A stretch of 64,000 bases of DNA, from assembly GCA_030220185.1 (NCBI GenBank), contig JASPKZ010002332.1, positions 496,001 through 560,000 of the forward strand, read 5' to 3'. Of this stretch, positions 49,376-59,744 are shown one piece after another (the stretch's first letter is position 1; the number at the start of each line of letters is the position of its first letter). This stretch comes from Diploptera punctata (taxonomy: Eukaryota > Arthropoda > Insecta > Blattodea > Blaberidae). Position numbers and translations under genes: made by a program. Under the pieces are notes generated by a model. That model was not told the DNA's origin. It saw nothing but the letters and a program-made list of their open reading frames with translations, and did not search any database.

Positions 49376-49500
49376 AATAATAATAATAATAATATAATAA
49401 TTATACTTTATTTATTCTGGCAGAGTTAAGGCCATAAGGCCCTCTCTTCCACTCAACCAGCATAGGGCCATCACAAAAAAAAAACACTAGATGATATCAG
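49376..49500 (-). repeat. 5'-truncated LINE 3' end of the CR1/L2-like family
   Basis: An (AAT)n tail is followed by ACTTTATTTATTCTGGCAGA and GTTAAGGCCATAAGGCC, matching the 3' UTR end of the element at 38262-42540 in the same orientation. Confidence 0.75.
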
Positions 49501-49890
49501 TCATCATTTAGACATCTTTCAAAACAAACAGGAATTTTTATGGCCAGTTTCAAGCACCTCCTTTTGTAAAGTTGGCGAGTAAAACTTTCTGAAATAGTGT
49601 TAGTGTGTTTTCAATGCCATCCAACTGTACTTTTTATGTTTTGGAATCAACACTCAGTAGATAGATGCCATTTATATTATCTATATCAATTTTTGCACCA
49701 TTTCAGATAACCATGTTACATGTATTGATGTTTTATTTATGTACAGAGAGAACTGTAGAATAAGTGTATGTTTGAGTTGTGTATGTTGTCTGAAGGACGA
49801 CAATGTGAAGAGAGAATATGAAGATGTTTTTATTATTAATTTCATACATCTCAATGATGGATAAATCATATTTGAAGAGAAAAATTATAC

Positions 49891-49963
49891 GCTCAGACCG
49901 GGACTTGAACCCGGGACCCTTGGTTTTCTAGTCCAAGTGCTCTACCATCTGAGCTACCTGAGC
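49891..49963 (-). other. tRNA-like head of T7, direct unit
   Basis: 73-nt fold with perfect acceptor (one G-U), D-, anticodon- and T-arms; 9-nt anticodon loop. Confidence 0.75.
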
Positions 49964-50193
49964 AAGTACCGATCTAAACGCAAATTTTTCTCTATATACG
50001 TTGTAATTCCTGCCCACCAAATGCTTTGAAGCCTTTGCTTCTATCTTTGCAAATGGCGGCTCCTTTATTAAGAAGACATATTTGGGAATTATACATTACA
50101 TTATAAATGCCAGTACGGCTTTTTTCGATGTTTTTATTATTAATTTCATAAATCTCAATGATGGGTAAATCATATTTGAAGAGATCGGTACTT

Positions 50194-50266
50194 GCTCAGG
50201 TAGCTCAGATGGTAGAGCAATTGGACTAGAAAACCAAGGGTCTCGGGTTCAAGTCCTGGTCTGAGC
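50194..50266 (+). other. tRNA-like head of T7, first inverted unit
   Basis: 73-nt fold; TCGGG/CCTGG leaves one T-stem weakness; GAGCA-A-TTGG in place of GAGC-A-CTTGG. Confidence 0.7.
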
Positions 50267-50497
50267 GTATAATTTTTCTCTTCAAATATGATTTATCCAT
50301 CATTGAGATGTTTGAAATTAATAATAAAAACATTGAAAAAAGCCGTACTGGCATTTATAATGTAATGTATAATTCCCAAATATGTCTTCTTAATAAAGGA
50401 GCCGCCATTTGCAAAGATAGAAGCAAAGGCTTCAAAGCATTTGGTGGGCAGGAATTACAACGTATATAGAGAAAAATTTGCATTTAGAATGGTACTT

Positions 50498-50570
50498 GCT
50501 CAGGTAGCTCAGATGGTAGAGAACTTGGACTAGAAAACCAAGGGTCCCGGATTCAAGTCCCGGTCTGAGC
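50498..50570 (+). other. tRNA-like head of T7, second inverted unit
   Basis: 73-nt fold; D-stem GCTC/GAAC mismatch; B box reads GATTCAAGTCC. Confidence 0.65.
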
Positions 50571-50699
50571 ATATAATTTTTCTCTTCAAATATGAAAAAA
50601 GAGAATATGAAACCTGATATATTAAACTATTACAGGAAATATCACTATGAGGTTTAATTTAAATTTTAAAATAAAATAATTTTTATAACCTCATATCCA

Positions 50700-50750
50700 T
50701 TCTATTTAAACCGGTTTCGTAACCTTAGTGGTTACAAACATCAGTTGTGT
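50700..50750 (-). ncRNA. Hammerhead motif, left arm of E9
   Basis: Minus strand: CTGATGT (A9 changed to T), T, GTAACC-ACTAA-GGTTAC perfect stem, GAA, palindrome ACCGGT, T. One core change. Confidence 0.6.
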
Positions 50751-50802
50751 AATACTGAAGATGTAATTAAAATTAAAATTACAAAACTGGTCTAAATAGA
50801 AG
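50748..50802 (+). ncRNA. Hammerhead motif, right arm of E9
   Basis: CTGAAGA (50755-50761), T, GTAATT-AAAATTAA-AATTAC, AAA in place of GAA, ACTGGT, C. Stem III is self-pairing through G-U pairs. Confidence 0.6.
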
Positions 50803-50872
50803 ACAGGATATGAGGTGAGGTAAAAAGTTTTATTTTAAACTGATGACTGGTTTATTTTTTGAAAAGAAAAAT

Positions 50873-51030
50873 TAACACTGTATCATGTCTCAAATGGTAA
50901 AAAAAGACTGCACACCGATGTACAGAGTTGCAGGTACAGGGTTCAATTCTTAATTCAGATGTTAATTTTTCTTTTCAAAAAATTAATTTGTCCAGGATTT
51001 GAACATTTTAAACTAAATATAACATCAAAA
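50873..51030 (+). repeat. tRNA-headed unit, family T-III, degenerate
   Basis: A left inverted terminator (GAAAAGAAAAATTAACA) is followed by a head with GATGTACAGAGTTGCAGG, the B-box-like GGGTTCAATTCTT and a TTTTTCTTTTC terminator. The tail is AAACTAAATATAACATCAAAA. Confidence 0.5.
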
Positions 51031-51734
51031 TGAAACCTGATGTTGGTACACAGCACATTTCTGTTGAAAAGCACCAAAATAATTACCAGGCATAATATCA
51101 CTATCCATCGAATGAATTACCATCTGACCAATATATAAGAATAATGGCATGTTCAACTATAGAGTAATTTCTTTTCTAAGTACAGCATATGAAATATTTA
51201 CAAAAATTCTTGCAGATATAATAAGACCCTAATATGAGAAGAAATATTTGGTGAATATCAAACAAGATTTCAACAAGAAAGCTCAGTATTATATGAAATA
51301 TTTACACTTAAAAGGTGAAAAATGTATTCCTGAATTGATAATCAAACTAAAATATCTTCAGTTCTAAAAAAATGTCACTTCACCATTAATTAGATTCGTA
51401 AGATGTTCATAGAATAAAACATTGACCTTTATGAACTGTTCTTGGACTTCTAACAGTCTTAAGTGAAACTATGTGTGCATTGGGAATTCCTAATAAATTA
51501 TTAAAACTAGTAATGGTCACAATGTAAAAAACAATATTAAAAGTTAAAATTCAAAGAGATTTAACAGAAAATATACGGTTAAATAAGGTTTAAGGTAAAG
51601 TGATGGGTTGGCACTATTACTTTTCAATCTGAATCTAGAATATATCTGAAAAATAAAAGTGACAATGAATTCAACTATGAAGTATAGAATCACTAAAACA
51701 GTAGCCTTTGCCAATATTAATATCACGGTAAGAG

Positions 51735-52417
51735 GGTTGCAAAGGATTGTGAAGTGCATTCCATAACCTCTCCTATCCAAATCTCAACCTCAACCTGCTC
51801 ATGGTGCAACCTGCTCTTCCAAATGAGGCTATGAGGACCGAGTAATGGCAGTATAACCACATCATCAGAAATAGAGGAAATGCTATTTCAACACTTACGC
51901 TGACATGCCATGGCATAGAAATGGTCCACAAATGGTGCTTGTGAGAATGGTCGGTGGATTCAAATATATAGATCCTCCCGGCAAGGTCCGATGGACCCAT
52001 TAACCAACGGCATGTGTGGCCCTCCAGTCATACTGGGGGTTTATGTGAGTGGGTGATGTAACCACCATTACAAATAAAAAATTGGTGCCCTCTTAAAAAA
52101 ACGGTTACATTTATGCTGAACAATGGCAAATCCTTCAGACAAATTTTCCGGAGGTAAAACAGTCCCCTTTTCGGATCTCCGGGTGGGGACATCTGCAGGA
52201 CATCATATACAGAACATCTTTAAAATTTTCCAATGGAACGCAGGAGGACTTACATAAATCCAAATTGTCCTCTATGCAATAAAGACGAAGAAATGAATGA
52301 AGAACACCTACAAACCTGTGAAGTATTACCTGTTGGATCCACCATAGAGAAATATTGGAGAGCAAGAACACTAATGGCTTCGGTGCCAAGGCCCAGCATT
52401 TGAAAACAACAACAACA
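51735..52417 (+). mobile_element. LINE 3' fragment inserted in another LINE
   Basis: Flanked by the 14-bp duplication ATATCACGGTAAGA (51720-51733 and about 52418-52431). At 52210-52400 the insert encodes a CPLCNKDEEMNEEHLQTCEV tail and EKYWRARTLMAS, the Cys/His-rich C-terminus of Jockey/R1-like ORF2 proteins. It ends in an AACAACAACAACA tail. The left part is unassigned. Confidence 0.65.
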
Positions 52418-52763
52418 TATCACGGTAAGATCAGAACAAGAATTTAATGATGTTTATCAGGAATTAGCACATGGGGCTATATAGTAATAGATATAAGACA
52501 AAAACTATTTGGTGACAATATGAAAATGGCATAACAAATTAAAATTGTTATAAGATTATAACAATGAAATTCTAAATAGTTTTATATATCTATGTTCAAC
52601 AATTAATTCCAAAAATTGATAAGAATGAAAGATAAATAAAGAATACTATAACATTATAACATTGGAATAGTAAACTGTTCTCTCAAAAAATTATGACAAT
52701 GAAGAAATAAGTAGAAGAATTGTTTATTTTTTATTATTTCACTCACCTCATACTTCATAACTT

Positions 52764-52815
52764 CTTGCAGACCTAGGTTTCATCACAACTTTTGTGACAT
52801 TCTCAATGCTGTGTC
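52764..52815 (-). ncRNA. Hammerhead motif, left arm of E10
   Basis: Minus strand: TTGAGAA (C3 and G8 changed), T, GTCACAA-AAG-TTGTGAT, GAA, palindrome ACCTAGGT, C. The core is altered; stem III is a perfect 8-nt palindrome. Confidence 0.55.
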
Positions 52816-53097
52816 ACGTTCACAACTGAAGTCCAACGGCCTTCTATCCTGCAGACTGACCTCCACGCCATCTGATGGCTGACCGACGAATTTCCTAATC
52901 AGTCCTCTCTCCTTATAACCGGGTATTTCAAAATTCATAGTTGTATTTTCATTCTTGCATATGCAAGAACTATGAATTTTGAAATACCCGGTTATAAGGA
53001 GAGAGGACTGATTAGGAAATTCGTCGGTCAGCCATCAGATGGCATGGAGGTCAGTCTGCAGGATAGAAGGCCATTGGACGTCAGTTGTGAACGTGAC

Positions 53098-53150
53098 ACA
53101 GCATTGAGAATGTCACAAAAGTTGTGATGAAACCTAGGTCTGCAAGAAGT
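53098..53150 (+). ncRNA. Hammerhead motif, right arm of E10
   Basis: The same sequence as the left arm on the other strand: TTGAGAA at 53104-53110 and GAAACCTAGGTC at 53129-53140. Stem I GCA/TGC is possible. Confidence 0.55.
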
Positions 53151-53290
53151 TATGAAGCATGAGGTGAGTGAAATAATAAAAAATAAACAATACTAAAAAA
53201 CCTCATAGTGTTATTTTCTATATACATAACTTAAGTAGAAGAATACTGTAAGCAAACGGAACTTATAATATCCTTCATTAATATTTAAAG

Positions 53291-53512
53291 GATGTGATAC
53301 TTTGAGGTTTATTTTAATTACTAAAAGAGTTAGAATTTAACATCTCACTTCATAATTGTAGATTTCTCAAAGACTAGTTTCGATACTTTTGTATATATGA
53401 GTTAGGTAGAGCTGAATATGATACAAAGAAGTATCGAAACTAGTCTTCGAGAAATCTACAATTATGAAGTGAGGTGTTAAATTCTAACTCTATTAGTAAT
53501 TATTTTACTCTG
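53291..53512. mobile_element. Penelope-derived foldback E11
   Basis: Inverted arms ACTAAAAGAGTTAGAATTTA / TAAATTCTAACTCTATTAGT and TGTAGATTTCTC / GAGAAATCTACA. It lies between LINE segments. The left end resembles GATACTTTGAGG. Confidence 0.65.
53405..53455 (+). ncRNA. Hammerhead motif of E11
   Basis: CTGAATA (G8 changed to T; 53412-53418), T, GATAC-AAAGAA-GTATC perfect stem, GAA, palindrome ACTAGT, C (53436-53445). Stem I GAG/TTC-type pairing is possible. Confidence 0.6.
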
Positions 53513-53974
53513 TTAAATTTCATGAAGGCCAAAACAATTAATAGAGATAATAAAATAAGATTATACAAAACAATCATAAGACAAATTATTTCCTATGGCA
53601 GTGAGGCATGGATGCTTACTAAAAAATAAAAAGATCATAAATCTTTAAAAGAAAAATTTCAAGAGAATTTATGGAACAAAACAGAAAATGGTGTATGAAT
53701 AATAAGATTTAGTAAAGATATGTATCAATTATATAAGGAAATTATATTATTCACCTTAATCACATTAAAAAGACTCCGGTGGGCACGATGGAGGAACACA
53801 GTAGATACCAAGAATTGAATTGGAGTATAGGATTATGAGTAAAAGAAGTAAAGGAAGAATATGATTGTATAATAGCTACAGCTGATTTGAAAACTAATAA
53901 TGCAATTTGTTTAATCAAGTGGATGCATTTCAAGATGATCCAAGAAAAAAATTACGGATAATAAGTTTGAAATG

Positions 53975-54308
53975 TCCTGTGCGGTAGCCAAGTGCTTAAT
54001 GCAAGATGCCTTGGCAAAGAGCTACAAGACTTGCGCTGGTTCGAGTCCCCATGAGAAAGAAATTTTCTCGTGGAATTTTGGCCAGTATGGGACCGGTGCC
54101 CACCCAGCATTGTGAGGCATTTGGGCAGCTACAATTAGTAGCGGCTTCAGGTTGAGAAAACCAGCTATAAAGACTGGTGGACCCGATATGCTGACCACAT
54201 GTCACCCCTACACTGGCTGAATGATCATCTACCTCTGTGATTAACACATGTGGATGTGAGGCCAGCAGCTGGCTGGTAGGCCAAGGGCTTTCTAGGCCTG
54301 TTGCGCCA
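53975..54308 (+). repeat. SINE-C copy 4
   Basis: Head GCGGTAGCCAAGTGCTTAATGC, B box GGTTCGAGTCCCC, body and a GGCCTGTTGCGCCA end. Several substitutions relative to copies 1 and 3. Confidence 0.75.
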
Positions 54309-54420
54309 TGGAGAGTTTACGATGGAAATAGAGAGGGAATGGTGGCAAAGAATTGAAGAGGCCAGGATTCAATTTGGAATGTCACACCAAGCAAGAAGGC
54401 AGAGAAGAAGATCTCATAGA

Positions 54421-54452
54421 AGATCTAGGCGAAAATTTTTCTCTTCAAATCT
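54421..54452 (+). repeat. Remnant of a T-II terminator
   Basis: GATCTAGGCGAAAATTTTTC then TCTTCAAATC matches the 3' edge of the tRNA-like head and terminator seen at 43571-43605. The rest of the unit is gone. Confidence 0.5.
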
Positions 54453-54479
54453 AGTGATTAGAAATCCATCCTAGTTCTG

Positions 54480-55080
54480 AGAAACCTTCCAACCCTCCCA
54501 GATTTCAAATCCATACCTACTCTGCTATTCAGGATGTAGCATGTTGCCAATACCTGGGCTATAGTATCGTAAATAATGATGAGGTTGAGTTTAATTCCAG
54601 TTGTTCGGCACATATATAATCTTTTCTGCAGTTCTTATTTATTGATGTGTTTCTTCACAATTAGATTTCACTTCCATACAGAAGAGTTGTGAGCCATGAG
54701 TTTTGTATCATTTTAATCTGTGTTATTTCATATGGTTTAGTGTTAAAATGTGGTTTATTAATTTTAAAATCTACAAAAAATATGTTATGTCATTCTTGCC
54801 TTCATAAGATTTTTTTTTTGTTCAATGCCACCAGGTTGTCTGATAACATTCTCTCTTGGCATTGTGAGAATTATTGTAATCCACTTCTGAGGTAGGGGTG
54901 CATGGAAGGCAGAGTTATGTTACATTATTTAATAAACTAATGATCTTCTTGGTGATAAAATTGTAAAACATGTAGTCAATATACCCAATTCACCAATTAA
55001 AGATTGAAAGAGTCAACATGTTTCAACAGCGAAGCTGTCATTTTCAAGACTAAATATTGACTGTTACCTTACATTAAAAT
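54480..55080. other. No recognisable feature
   Basis: Non-coding; no transposon ends or exons recognised. Confidence 0.4.
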
Positions 55081-55195
55081 TAATGTTGGGAAGTAAACAT
55101 CATGAGGTAATAATCATTAATTTTTTTTCTTCTTCTTCACTTCCTGGTTCAGGCATTAGTTGCCTGTTATTTTCTCTGATAAATTAAAATTATGT
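55081..55195 (-). repeat. Foldback terminus plus very short LINE tail
   Basis: TTGGGAAGTAAACATCATGAGG at about 55086 is a foldback end. From 55128 the minus strand carries the LINE 3' end ATGCCTGAACCAGGAAGTGA with an AGAAGAAGAA tail, as at 18510-18555. Confidence 0.55.
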
Positions 55196-55304
55196 TACCT
55201 TGATGACATGATGGGTGATAAATGATGACAAAGCACCAGAAGAGTCCTTAAACCTAAACCTAACCTAATTCCTGACGATGGACAACCACAAGAATAATTT
55301 TCTT

Positions 55305-55405
55305 TAAGGAAAAATTCCTGTGGTCAGAACGGGAATTGAATGTGAGGCCTCATGAACTGTAGTTAGAAGCTCTGACCACAAGACCATGAGGCTGGTTTCA
55401 AATGA
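55305..55405 (-). other. tRNA-like head, family T-VI
   Basis: The minus strand has GTCTTGTGGTCAGAGCTTCT, a CATTCAATTCCCGTTCTGAC T-arm region and a GGAATTTTTCC terminator. tRNA-derived but degenerate; single copy here. Confidence 0.45.
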
Positions 55406-55628
55406 AATACTGTATCCTTAAAAGGAAAAGTGTAGAATTTAAAAACATCAAATAAATAATAATAAAACATTCATTTGGAAAATGTATAAATTAAATGTAG
55501 AATGAATCAGCTGTTCTGGGTGAAAAATCCTTCAATCAAATAGACATATTTAATTGGAGGAAAAATAAATTTGGGAGAGGGAAAATTTACCATTCAATGA
55601 AGTTAATGGTATCGGTTCATGATTTAAT

Positions 55629-55844
55629 TTAAATTTTGGCATTGCTGCGTGTTGTTGCTACAGGATTCTGTTCAGTCAGAGGCTGCTTTGAACCTGCATT
55701 GCTGCTATTGTTTGCACCTGTATTCGAGCGTCGGCCACCTCGACGTCCTCGATTTTTACGTCCAGAGCGCTGAGGCATGTTCTCACGCTTATCTGATGTT
55801 ACTTCAAATGGTGAATCAGAATCAGCATTTCCAACTGGTGATAA
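55629..55844 (-). CDS. Last coding exon of an unidentified gene, Arg/Gly-rich C-terminus
   Basis: Minus-strand exon. An acceptor (ATTTTCAG, AG at 55845-55846) precedes TTA at 55844. It runs 71 codons to TAA at 55629-55631 in phase 0, which matches the phase-0 donor of the exon at 60869-61131. The peptide contains LSPVGNADSDSPFEVTSDKR, then a basic stretch GRKNRGRRGGRR near residues 29-40, and a polar tail. The RG-rich cluster is typical of RNA-binding or RNP proteins. I do not recognise the family and assign no function. Confidence 0.7.
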   Translation of the reverse strand, partial: LSPVGNADSDSPFEVTSDKRENMPQRSGRKNRGRRGGRRSNTGANNSSNAGSKQPLTEQNPVATTRSNAKI

Positions 55845-55846
55845 CT

Positions 55847-56337
55847 GAAAATACAATTATGAAATTTTAGACAATTACCAGCCTAACCATAGACAATTCT
55901 ACTTCAGCTAATGTAATTTTGTATCTATAGAATGGAAAATTCTCTTTCCAAAAAAATTGTATCTGACGATGAAAACATAAAATTCTTCAAATAAAATAAA
56001 ATTGATAACTTGCTATAAAGCAATATATATATATATATAAGTAGATTTTTTCTAAAAAATGAAGTGCACAACTTATCTGAATCATACTTTGTACACCTAT
56101 GAAGTTCAAATACTTTATTGCTACATTTTTATTTGCCTATTATTTACAATCATAGTTTGCACACCTATAAATTTCAATGATCTTGTCCTTGAAACTGTTT
56201 TTGTATTTCAAACTTTAACCAGCACATGGACTTAAGAGTTTTCAATCTCTCCTGCTCTAACTTAGTGAAATAGTTGGATTTTTCAGAATTTATTTAGTCC
56301 TCATGTTGATCTACTGTATTTTTTATAGTTTTAACTA
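55847..56337. other. Intron sequence, no feature apart from a (TA)n run
   Basis: AT-rich, with a (TA)n microsatellite at about 56019-56039. Confidence 0.5.
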
Positions 56338-57345
56338 CAGTGCGATCAGTATAGCACTGGACAGCAGATGCGGGGATTTCACTATACACTGCTGATGCAC
56401 TCGCGGCGAGGAATGGACAGCGTAGGATCGCGGTGATTCAACCACACACATTTTCGTAACTATTTTACAAATTGTCGTACTTACCAACTTTATTGAAGCA
56501 GGTGCTGGAACTGTTCACATTCGTTGTCCATACATTTTTGACACTTCTTTATAAAATTTGTTGTACAGATTATGGACTCTTGAACGTGATGGAATTTTTA
56601 CACCCGGGAATCATGTTTCAAAAAGTCTTCATACTTGGCTGGCAGACTGAGTTAACAAATATTGATCATAAATAATTACACGTTATTCAGTAGAAAAATT
56701 ATTAGTCATTATTCAGTTTACACTTTACACTTATACACACGTCATTCAGTTTACACTTATACACGCCTGTTTTATAAGATACAAATTTTTAAATTGAAAT
56801 AACTTAAGCGGTTAAGGTAGGAAGCCTTGGCGCAGAGCTACGGGACTTGCGCTGGTTCGAGTCTCCATGGGGGAAGAAATTTTCTCATGGTATTTCGGCC
56901 AGTATGGGACCGGTGCCCACCCAGCATCGTGAGGCAATTGGGTAGGTACAATAAGTAGCGGCTCCAGGTTGAGGAACCAGCTATAACGGCTGGGGGACTC
57001 GACATGCTAACCACATATCACCCCTACACTGGCTGTTGATCATCTACCTCTGTGATTGACACATGTGGATGTGAAGGGCCAGCAGCCGGCTGGTAAAAGG
57101 GCAACCGCTGAAAAGTGGAAAGACCCTCAATCGGAAATAACTTATACACAAGTCAATCAGTACACAAGGAAAAGTGAACGAGAATCTTATCCACTCATAG
57201 CACACAATCTGACTGTGACCGTGAATGCATGGGATGTGCTTGTATACTGCTGGGTCTGTGCACATTTCAAGTCCCGCGTCTGCACGTGTAAGCCTTCGTC
57301 ACCGCACAGCACAAACTGCTGTCCAATGCTATACTGATCTCACTG
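56338..57345. mobile_element. Non-autonomous pogo/mariner-like element (1008 bp) with nested SINE
   Basis: Terminal inverted repeats: left CAGTGCGATCAGTATAGCAC, right (reverse complement) CAGTGAGATCAGTATAGCAT, continuing TGGACAGCAG in both. TA lies on both sides (56336-56337, 57346-57347). No transposase. A SINE-C copy occupies 56807-57133, so the original element was about 670 bp. Confidence 0.8.
56807..57133 (+). repeat. SINE-C copy 5
   Basis: 5'-truncated within the tRNA-like head (starts GCGGTTAAGGTAGG) and ending CCGCTGAAAAGTGGAAAG-type sequence and CTCAATCG. Flanked by the 11-bp duplication GAAATAACTTA (56796-56806, 57134-57144). Confidence 0.85.
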
Positions 57346-57529
57346 TAATAACAAATCTATTCAAACATCAGTTTATTCTTTCTTTCATAACATACTGTGT
57401 CACTTGAGTCCTTGTTATGTCTATGAAGGGAGTGAAAAAAAAAGTTTAAAATTATTATAGGAACAGAAGAGACAAATTACCATTATTTTAAGATATAATT
57501 AAATATAGGCTATATAAATATGGGAAAAC

Positions 57530-57765
57530 ACTATCCATACTACACCAGATGCACCTTCAAAGGAAGCTGCAGCATATTTTCGACTAAACACAACACATGA
57601 TTGTCTTGCAGCTCATCTTCATTGAAATGGAATTTACAGAAGTCATCATTGTCCTCTACGCTCCATGAACACCAACATGGACAGAAATAACCTGCTACAG
57701 TGTCAGGCACTTCACTCTGCTATGCTAAAGGATAGATACTGGGAAGCAAGAGCAAACTTTCTGTT
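57530..57765 (+). pseudogene. LINE C-terminal fragment
   Basis: The degraded frame reads AAAYFRLNTTHDCLAAHLH, then CPLRSMNTNMDRNNLLQCQA and MLKDRYWEARA. This is the Cys/His tail of Jockey/R1-like ORF2 proteins, as at 52210 and 18770. Confidence 0.6.
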
Positions 57766-57799
57766 TTGCTATGATGTTTTATTGTTTTAATTTATTGTT

Positions 57800-58130
57800 A
57801 TTAGTTGTTTACTCATACATAATAATGGATAGCCCTGGAGAGCCATTGTCAGAAGAACAAGAATATAAGACTGCAATAAACCGTCAAGAACCTACTTCAA
57901 CTCTGGTGCAACACAAGAAACAAAAAGGTCACAAGATCGACCTCACAAAAACTAGAACTTGGCTAAAATAGATAATGAAAAATCAAGAATCTACAAGGAA
58001 GCAATAGAAATTCAGGAAAGATCACATTCTATGAATACCCGAGATGATGCCCAAAGATTACCATGTATATAGAAAACTGCTCATGCTGCCTACCATGTCA
58101 TCCCCAAAACAGCATAGAAGATAAAAAGAA
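57800..58130 (+). pseudogene. Penelope-like endonuclease tail fragment
   Basis: The frame contains EYKTAINRQEPTSTLVQHKK, GHKIDLTKTRT, then after a shift SRIYKEAIEIQERSHSMNTR and DDAQRL. It resembles the region after the GIY-YIG domain (compare YREAIEIHKHKENINRKEEG in PLE1), from a different Penelope family. Confidence 0.6.
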
Positions 58131-58218
58131 TACCATGGTTGGGCAAATTGGAACGTGGTCAACCCTTGAATAGATGTACAGCTTCCGAAATGGACTGCAA
58201 TCAAAACACAATGTGATT

Positions 58219-58419
58219 TATTGTTTATTTTTTTATTATTTCACTCACCTCATACTTCATAATTCATAGCAGACCCTGGGTTCACATCTTTTGTGACATT
58301 CTCAATGCTGTGCAGGGTCTGCTATGAATTATGAAGTATGAGGTGAGTGAAATAATAAATAATAAAAAATAAACAATATTAAAAAACCTCATAGTGTTAT
58401 TTCCTATCTACATAACTTA
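58219..58419. mobile_element. Penelope-derived foldback E13 (201 bp)
   Basis: Flanked by the 11-bp duplication ACAATGTGATT (58208-58218, 58420-58430). A deletion derivative of the E10 family: arms ATTATTTCACTCACCTCATA and AATTCATAGCAGACCCTG mirrored. The hammerhead on the minus strand is damaged (ATTGAGAATGTCACA...TGTGAACCCAGGGTC), having lost the GAA-stem spacing. The right end extends to CCTCATAGTGTTATTTCC. Confidence 0.8.
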
Positions 58420-58677
58420 ACAATGTGATTAACTAACAATTAACTATTAATGACACATGGATTACTAGCCACTGTGCAATAGCATGTCAGATAGCAATTG
58501 CCTATGGTATATAAGACCTATACCAGTAAATCGAACCTATCATTCCTTGATAATGGCATGTGGAATGTTGAAATGTCGGAATCAATGGCCAGAGGCCAAC
58601 CTTGAATCCATGACACAGAAAACCCAAGAAAACCTTCTTAATCATACTAATATCCACAAAAAATCTATAATATAACA

Positions 58678-58678
58678 T

Positions 58679-58707
<29 letters not shown>
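58678..58707. repeat. (TA)n microsatellite
   Basis: About 14 uninterrupted TA dinucleotides. Confidence 0.9.
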
Positions 58708-58709
<2 letters not shown>

Positions 58710-58744
58710 CAATAACAATAATAATTACAGTAATTCTGGTTAAG

Positions 58745-58840
58745 ATACTGCTGGTATATAGTTAGTATGTCTGGCTGACATCCCAGAGTCCTGGATTCAG
58801 TTCCCAACTATACCATAGAAATTTTTCTTTTGGCATAGAT
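58745..58840 (+). other. tRNA-like head, family T-V
   Basis: TATAGTTAGTATGTCTGGCT, a CTGGATTCAGTTCCCAAC B-box region and an AATTTTTCTTTTGG terminator. Similar to 45648-45715. Confidence 0.5.
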
Positions 58841-59455
58841 ACACTCAGCCTTTTGATGAAAACTAAGTAGTTACCTGATATGAAATATATCAAAGTCTGG
58901 TTAAGAAAACTGAAACTAAGATTGCTGGCTTTTATCATGCTAACCATGTGATACTCTGCACTGTCTTTTGCTGGCCAGTGAGATCAACCATATATTAACA
59001 CATAATTTTTAAGAGATGATGTAGGCTACTGTATGTGTGGTTAAATGGAAATTTCTCTGGTAGGATTGGGAAACACACATACAAGATCTATACGTGCTGG
59101 GATAGATGAAAAAGGATATAACAGAATTCAATTATTGATAACAGGTACTTAGGAATGAGTAAAAATAAAAGATTTATTACAAAGATGTAGAATTACAACA
59201 CTTGTAAATTCTATAGGTGCTGTTATTACTTGAACTTGTAACTTTTCACTATAATGTACACTTAAACGTTGATATATAAAGATAATTCCAACTTCTAGAA
59301 TATGCGATGCTTAACTCATTGAAGACAAGGTTCTTCAATAACTATTGTATACAACATAATATATATTGTATAAAATATGTATGTGAGAATAAAGGGTAGG
59401 TCAATTGCACATATTTAAAAGGGCTCAAAATGCTTGTTTTTAAAATTTAATAAAC
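58841..59455. other. No recognisable feature
   Basis: Intronic AT-rich sequence of the minus-strand gene; nothing identified. Confidence 0.4.
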
Positions 59456-59507
59456 GAAAATAAATTATGGTGAAATTAAATGTTTCTTACCTCTCCTCAT
59501 ATAAATC

Positions 59508-59562
59508 TTTTAAGTTGATCGCGATTTCGTGACTATAACTGTCTCATCCTCAGAAACTTTCT
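59508..59562 (-). ncRNA. Hammerhead motif, left arm of E14
   Basis: Minus strand: CTGAGGA (59547-59553), T, GAGAC-AGTTATA-GTCAC, GAA, perfect palindrome ATCGCGAT, C (59517-59528). One stem II mismatch; stem I AAGTT/AACTT is possible. Confidence 0.75.
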
Positions 59563-59689
59563 TGGTGACTGGTGTTATGTCGATCAGAAGAAACTCTTCT
59601 TCTTTCCTCTGTTGGTGGACCGCAAATTTTGACCTGATCCACCAACAGAGGGAAGAAGAAGAGTTTCTTCCGATCGACATAACACCAAG

Positions 59690-59744
59690 AAAGTTTCTGA
59701 GGATGAGACAGTTATAGTCTCGAAATAGCGATCAACTTAAAAGA
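59690..59744 (+). ncRNA. Hammerhead motif, right arm of E14
   Basis: CTGAGGA (59698-59704), T, GAGAC-AGTTATA-GTCTC perfect stem, GAA, ATAGCGAT (one change from the palindrome), C (59723-59734). Confidence 0.75.

Larger units (their letters stand above)
49823..50599 (-). mobile_element. tRNA-headed oligomer T7, family T-I (777 bp)
   Basis: The left end is the inverted tail GATGTTTTTATTATT. Then come tRNA-like(-) 49891-49963, body, a second inverted tail, a junction near 50182, tRNA-like(+) 50194-50266, terminator, body, tRNA-like(+) 50498-50570 and terminator. Flanked by the 12-bp duplication AGAGAATATGAA (49811-49822, 50600-50611). The layout mirrors T4, but the inversion breakpoint differs, so the inversions arose independently. 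Confidence 0.85.
50644..50845. mobile_element. Penelope-derived foldback E9
   Basis: The left end GGAAATATCACTATGAGG and inverted arms around 50683-50745 and 50748-50825 (ACCTCATATCC..TCTATTTAAACCGG against CTGGTCTAAATAGA..GGATATGAGGT). Both arms carry hammerhead motifs. Confidence 0.7.
52721..53231. mobile_element. Penelope-derived foldback E10 (511 bp)
   Basis: Flanked by the 13-bp duplication TAAGTAGAAGAAT (52708-52720, 53232-53244). Arms of about 220 bp: ACTTCATAACTTCTTGCAGA mirrored by TCTGCAAGAAGTTATGAAGC. The palindrome centre is near 52965. The arms carry a stretch with CCATCTGATGGC and two hammerhead-like motifs. One end extends past the other by about 60 bp (AACCTCATAGTGTTATTTTC). 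Confidence 0.85.
51090..53890 (+). pseudogene. Decayed LINE (RT to C-terminus) with nested insertions
   Basis: Pieces appear in ORF2 order. About 51150-51240: FLSTAYEIFTKILADIIRP. About 51240-51330: FGEYQTRFQQ-like. About 51430-51560: ELFLDF, then NKLIKLV and KVKIQRDLT. About 51690-51725: TVAFANINI, a worn FADD motif. 52420-52480: EQEFNDVYQELAHGA. About 53500-53640: KAKTINRDNKIRLYKTIIRQ and ISYGSEAW. About 53760: LKRLRWARWRN. It is broken by a LINE fragment (51735-52417) and foldbacks E10 and E11. Many stops. Confidence 0.6.

Noticed and set aside
49370..49395. Stand-alone (AAT)n microsatellite
   Set aside because: It is the 3' tail of a truncated LINE copy, as shown by the adjoining 3' UTR match to 38280-38330.
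56472..56675. Coding ORF inside the 56.3-57.3 kb element
   Set aside because: No transposase similarity; the element is non-autonomous and the frame is short.
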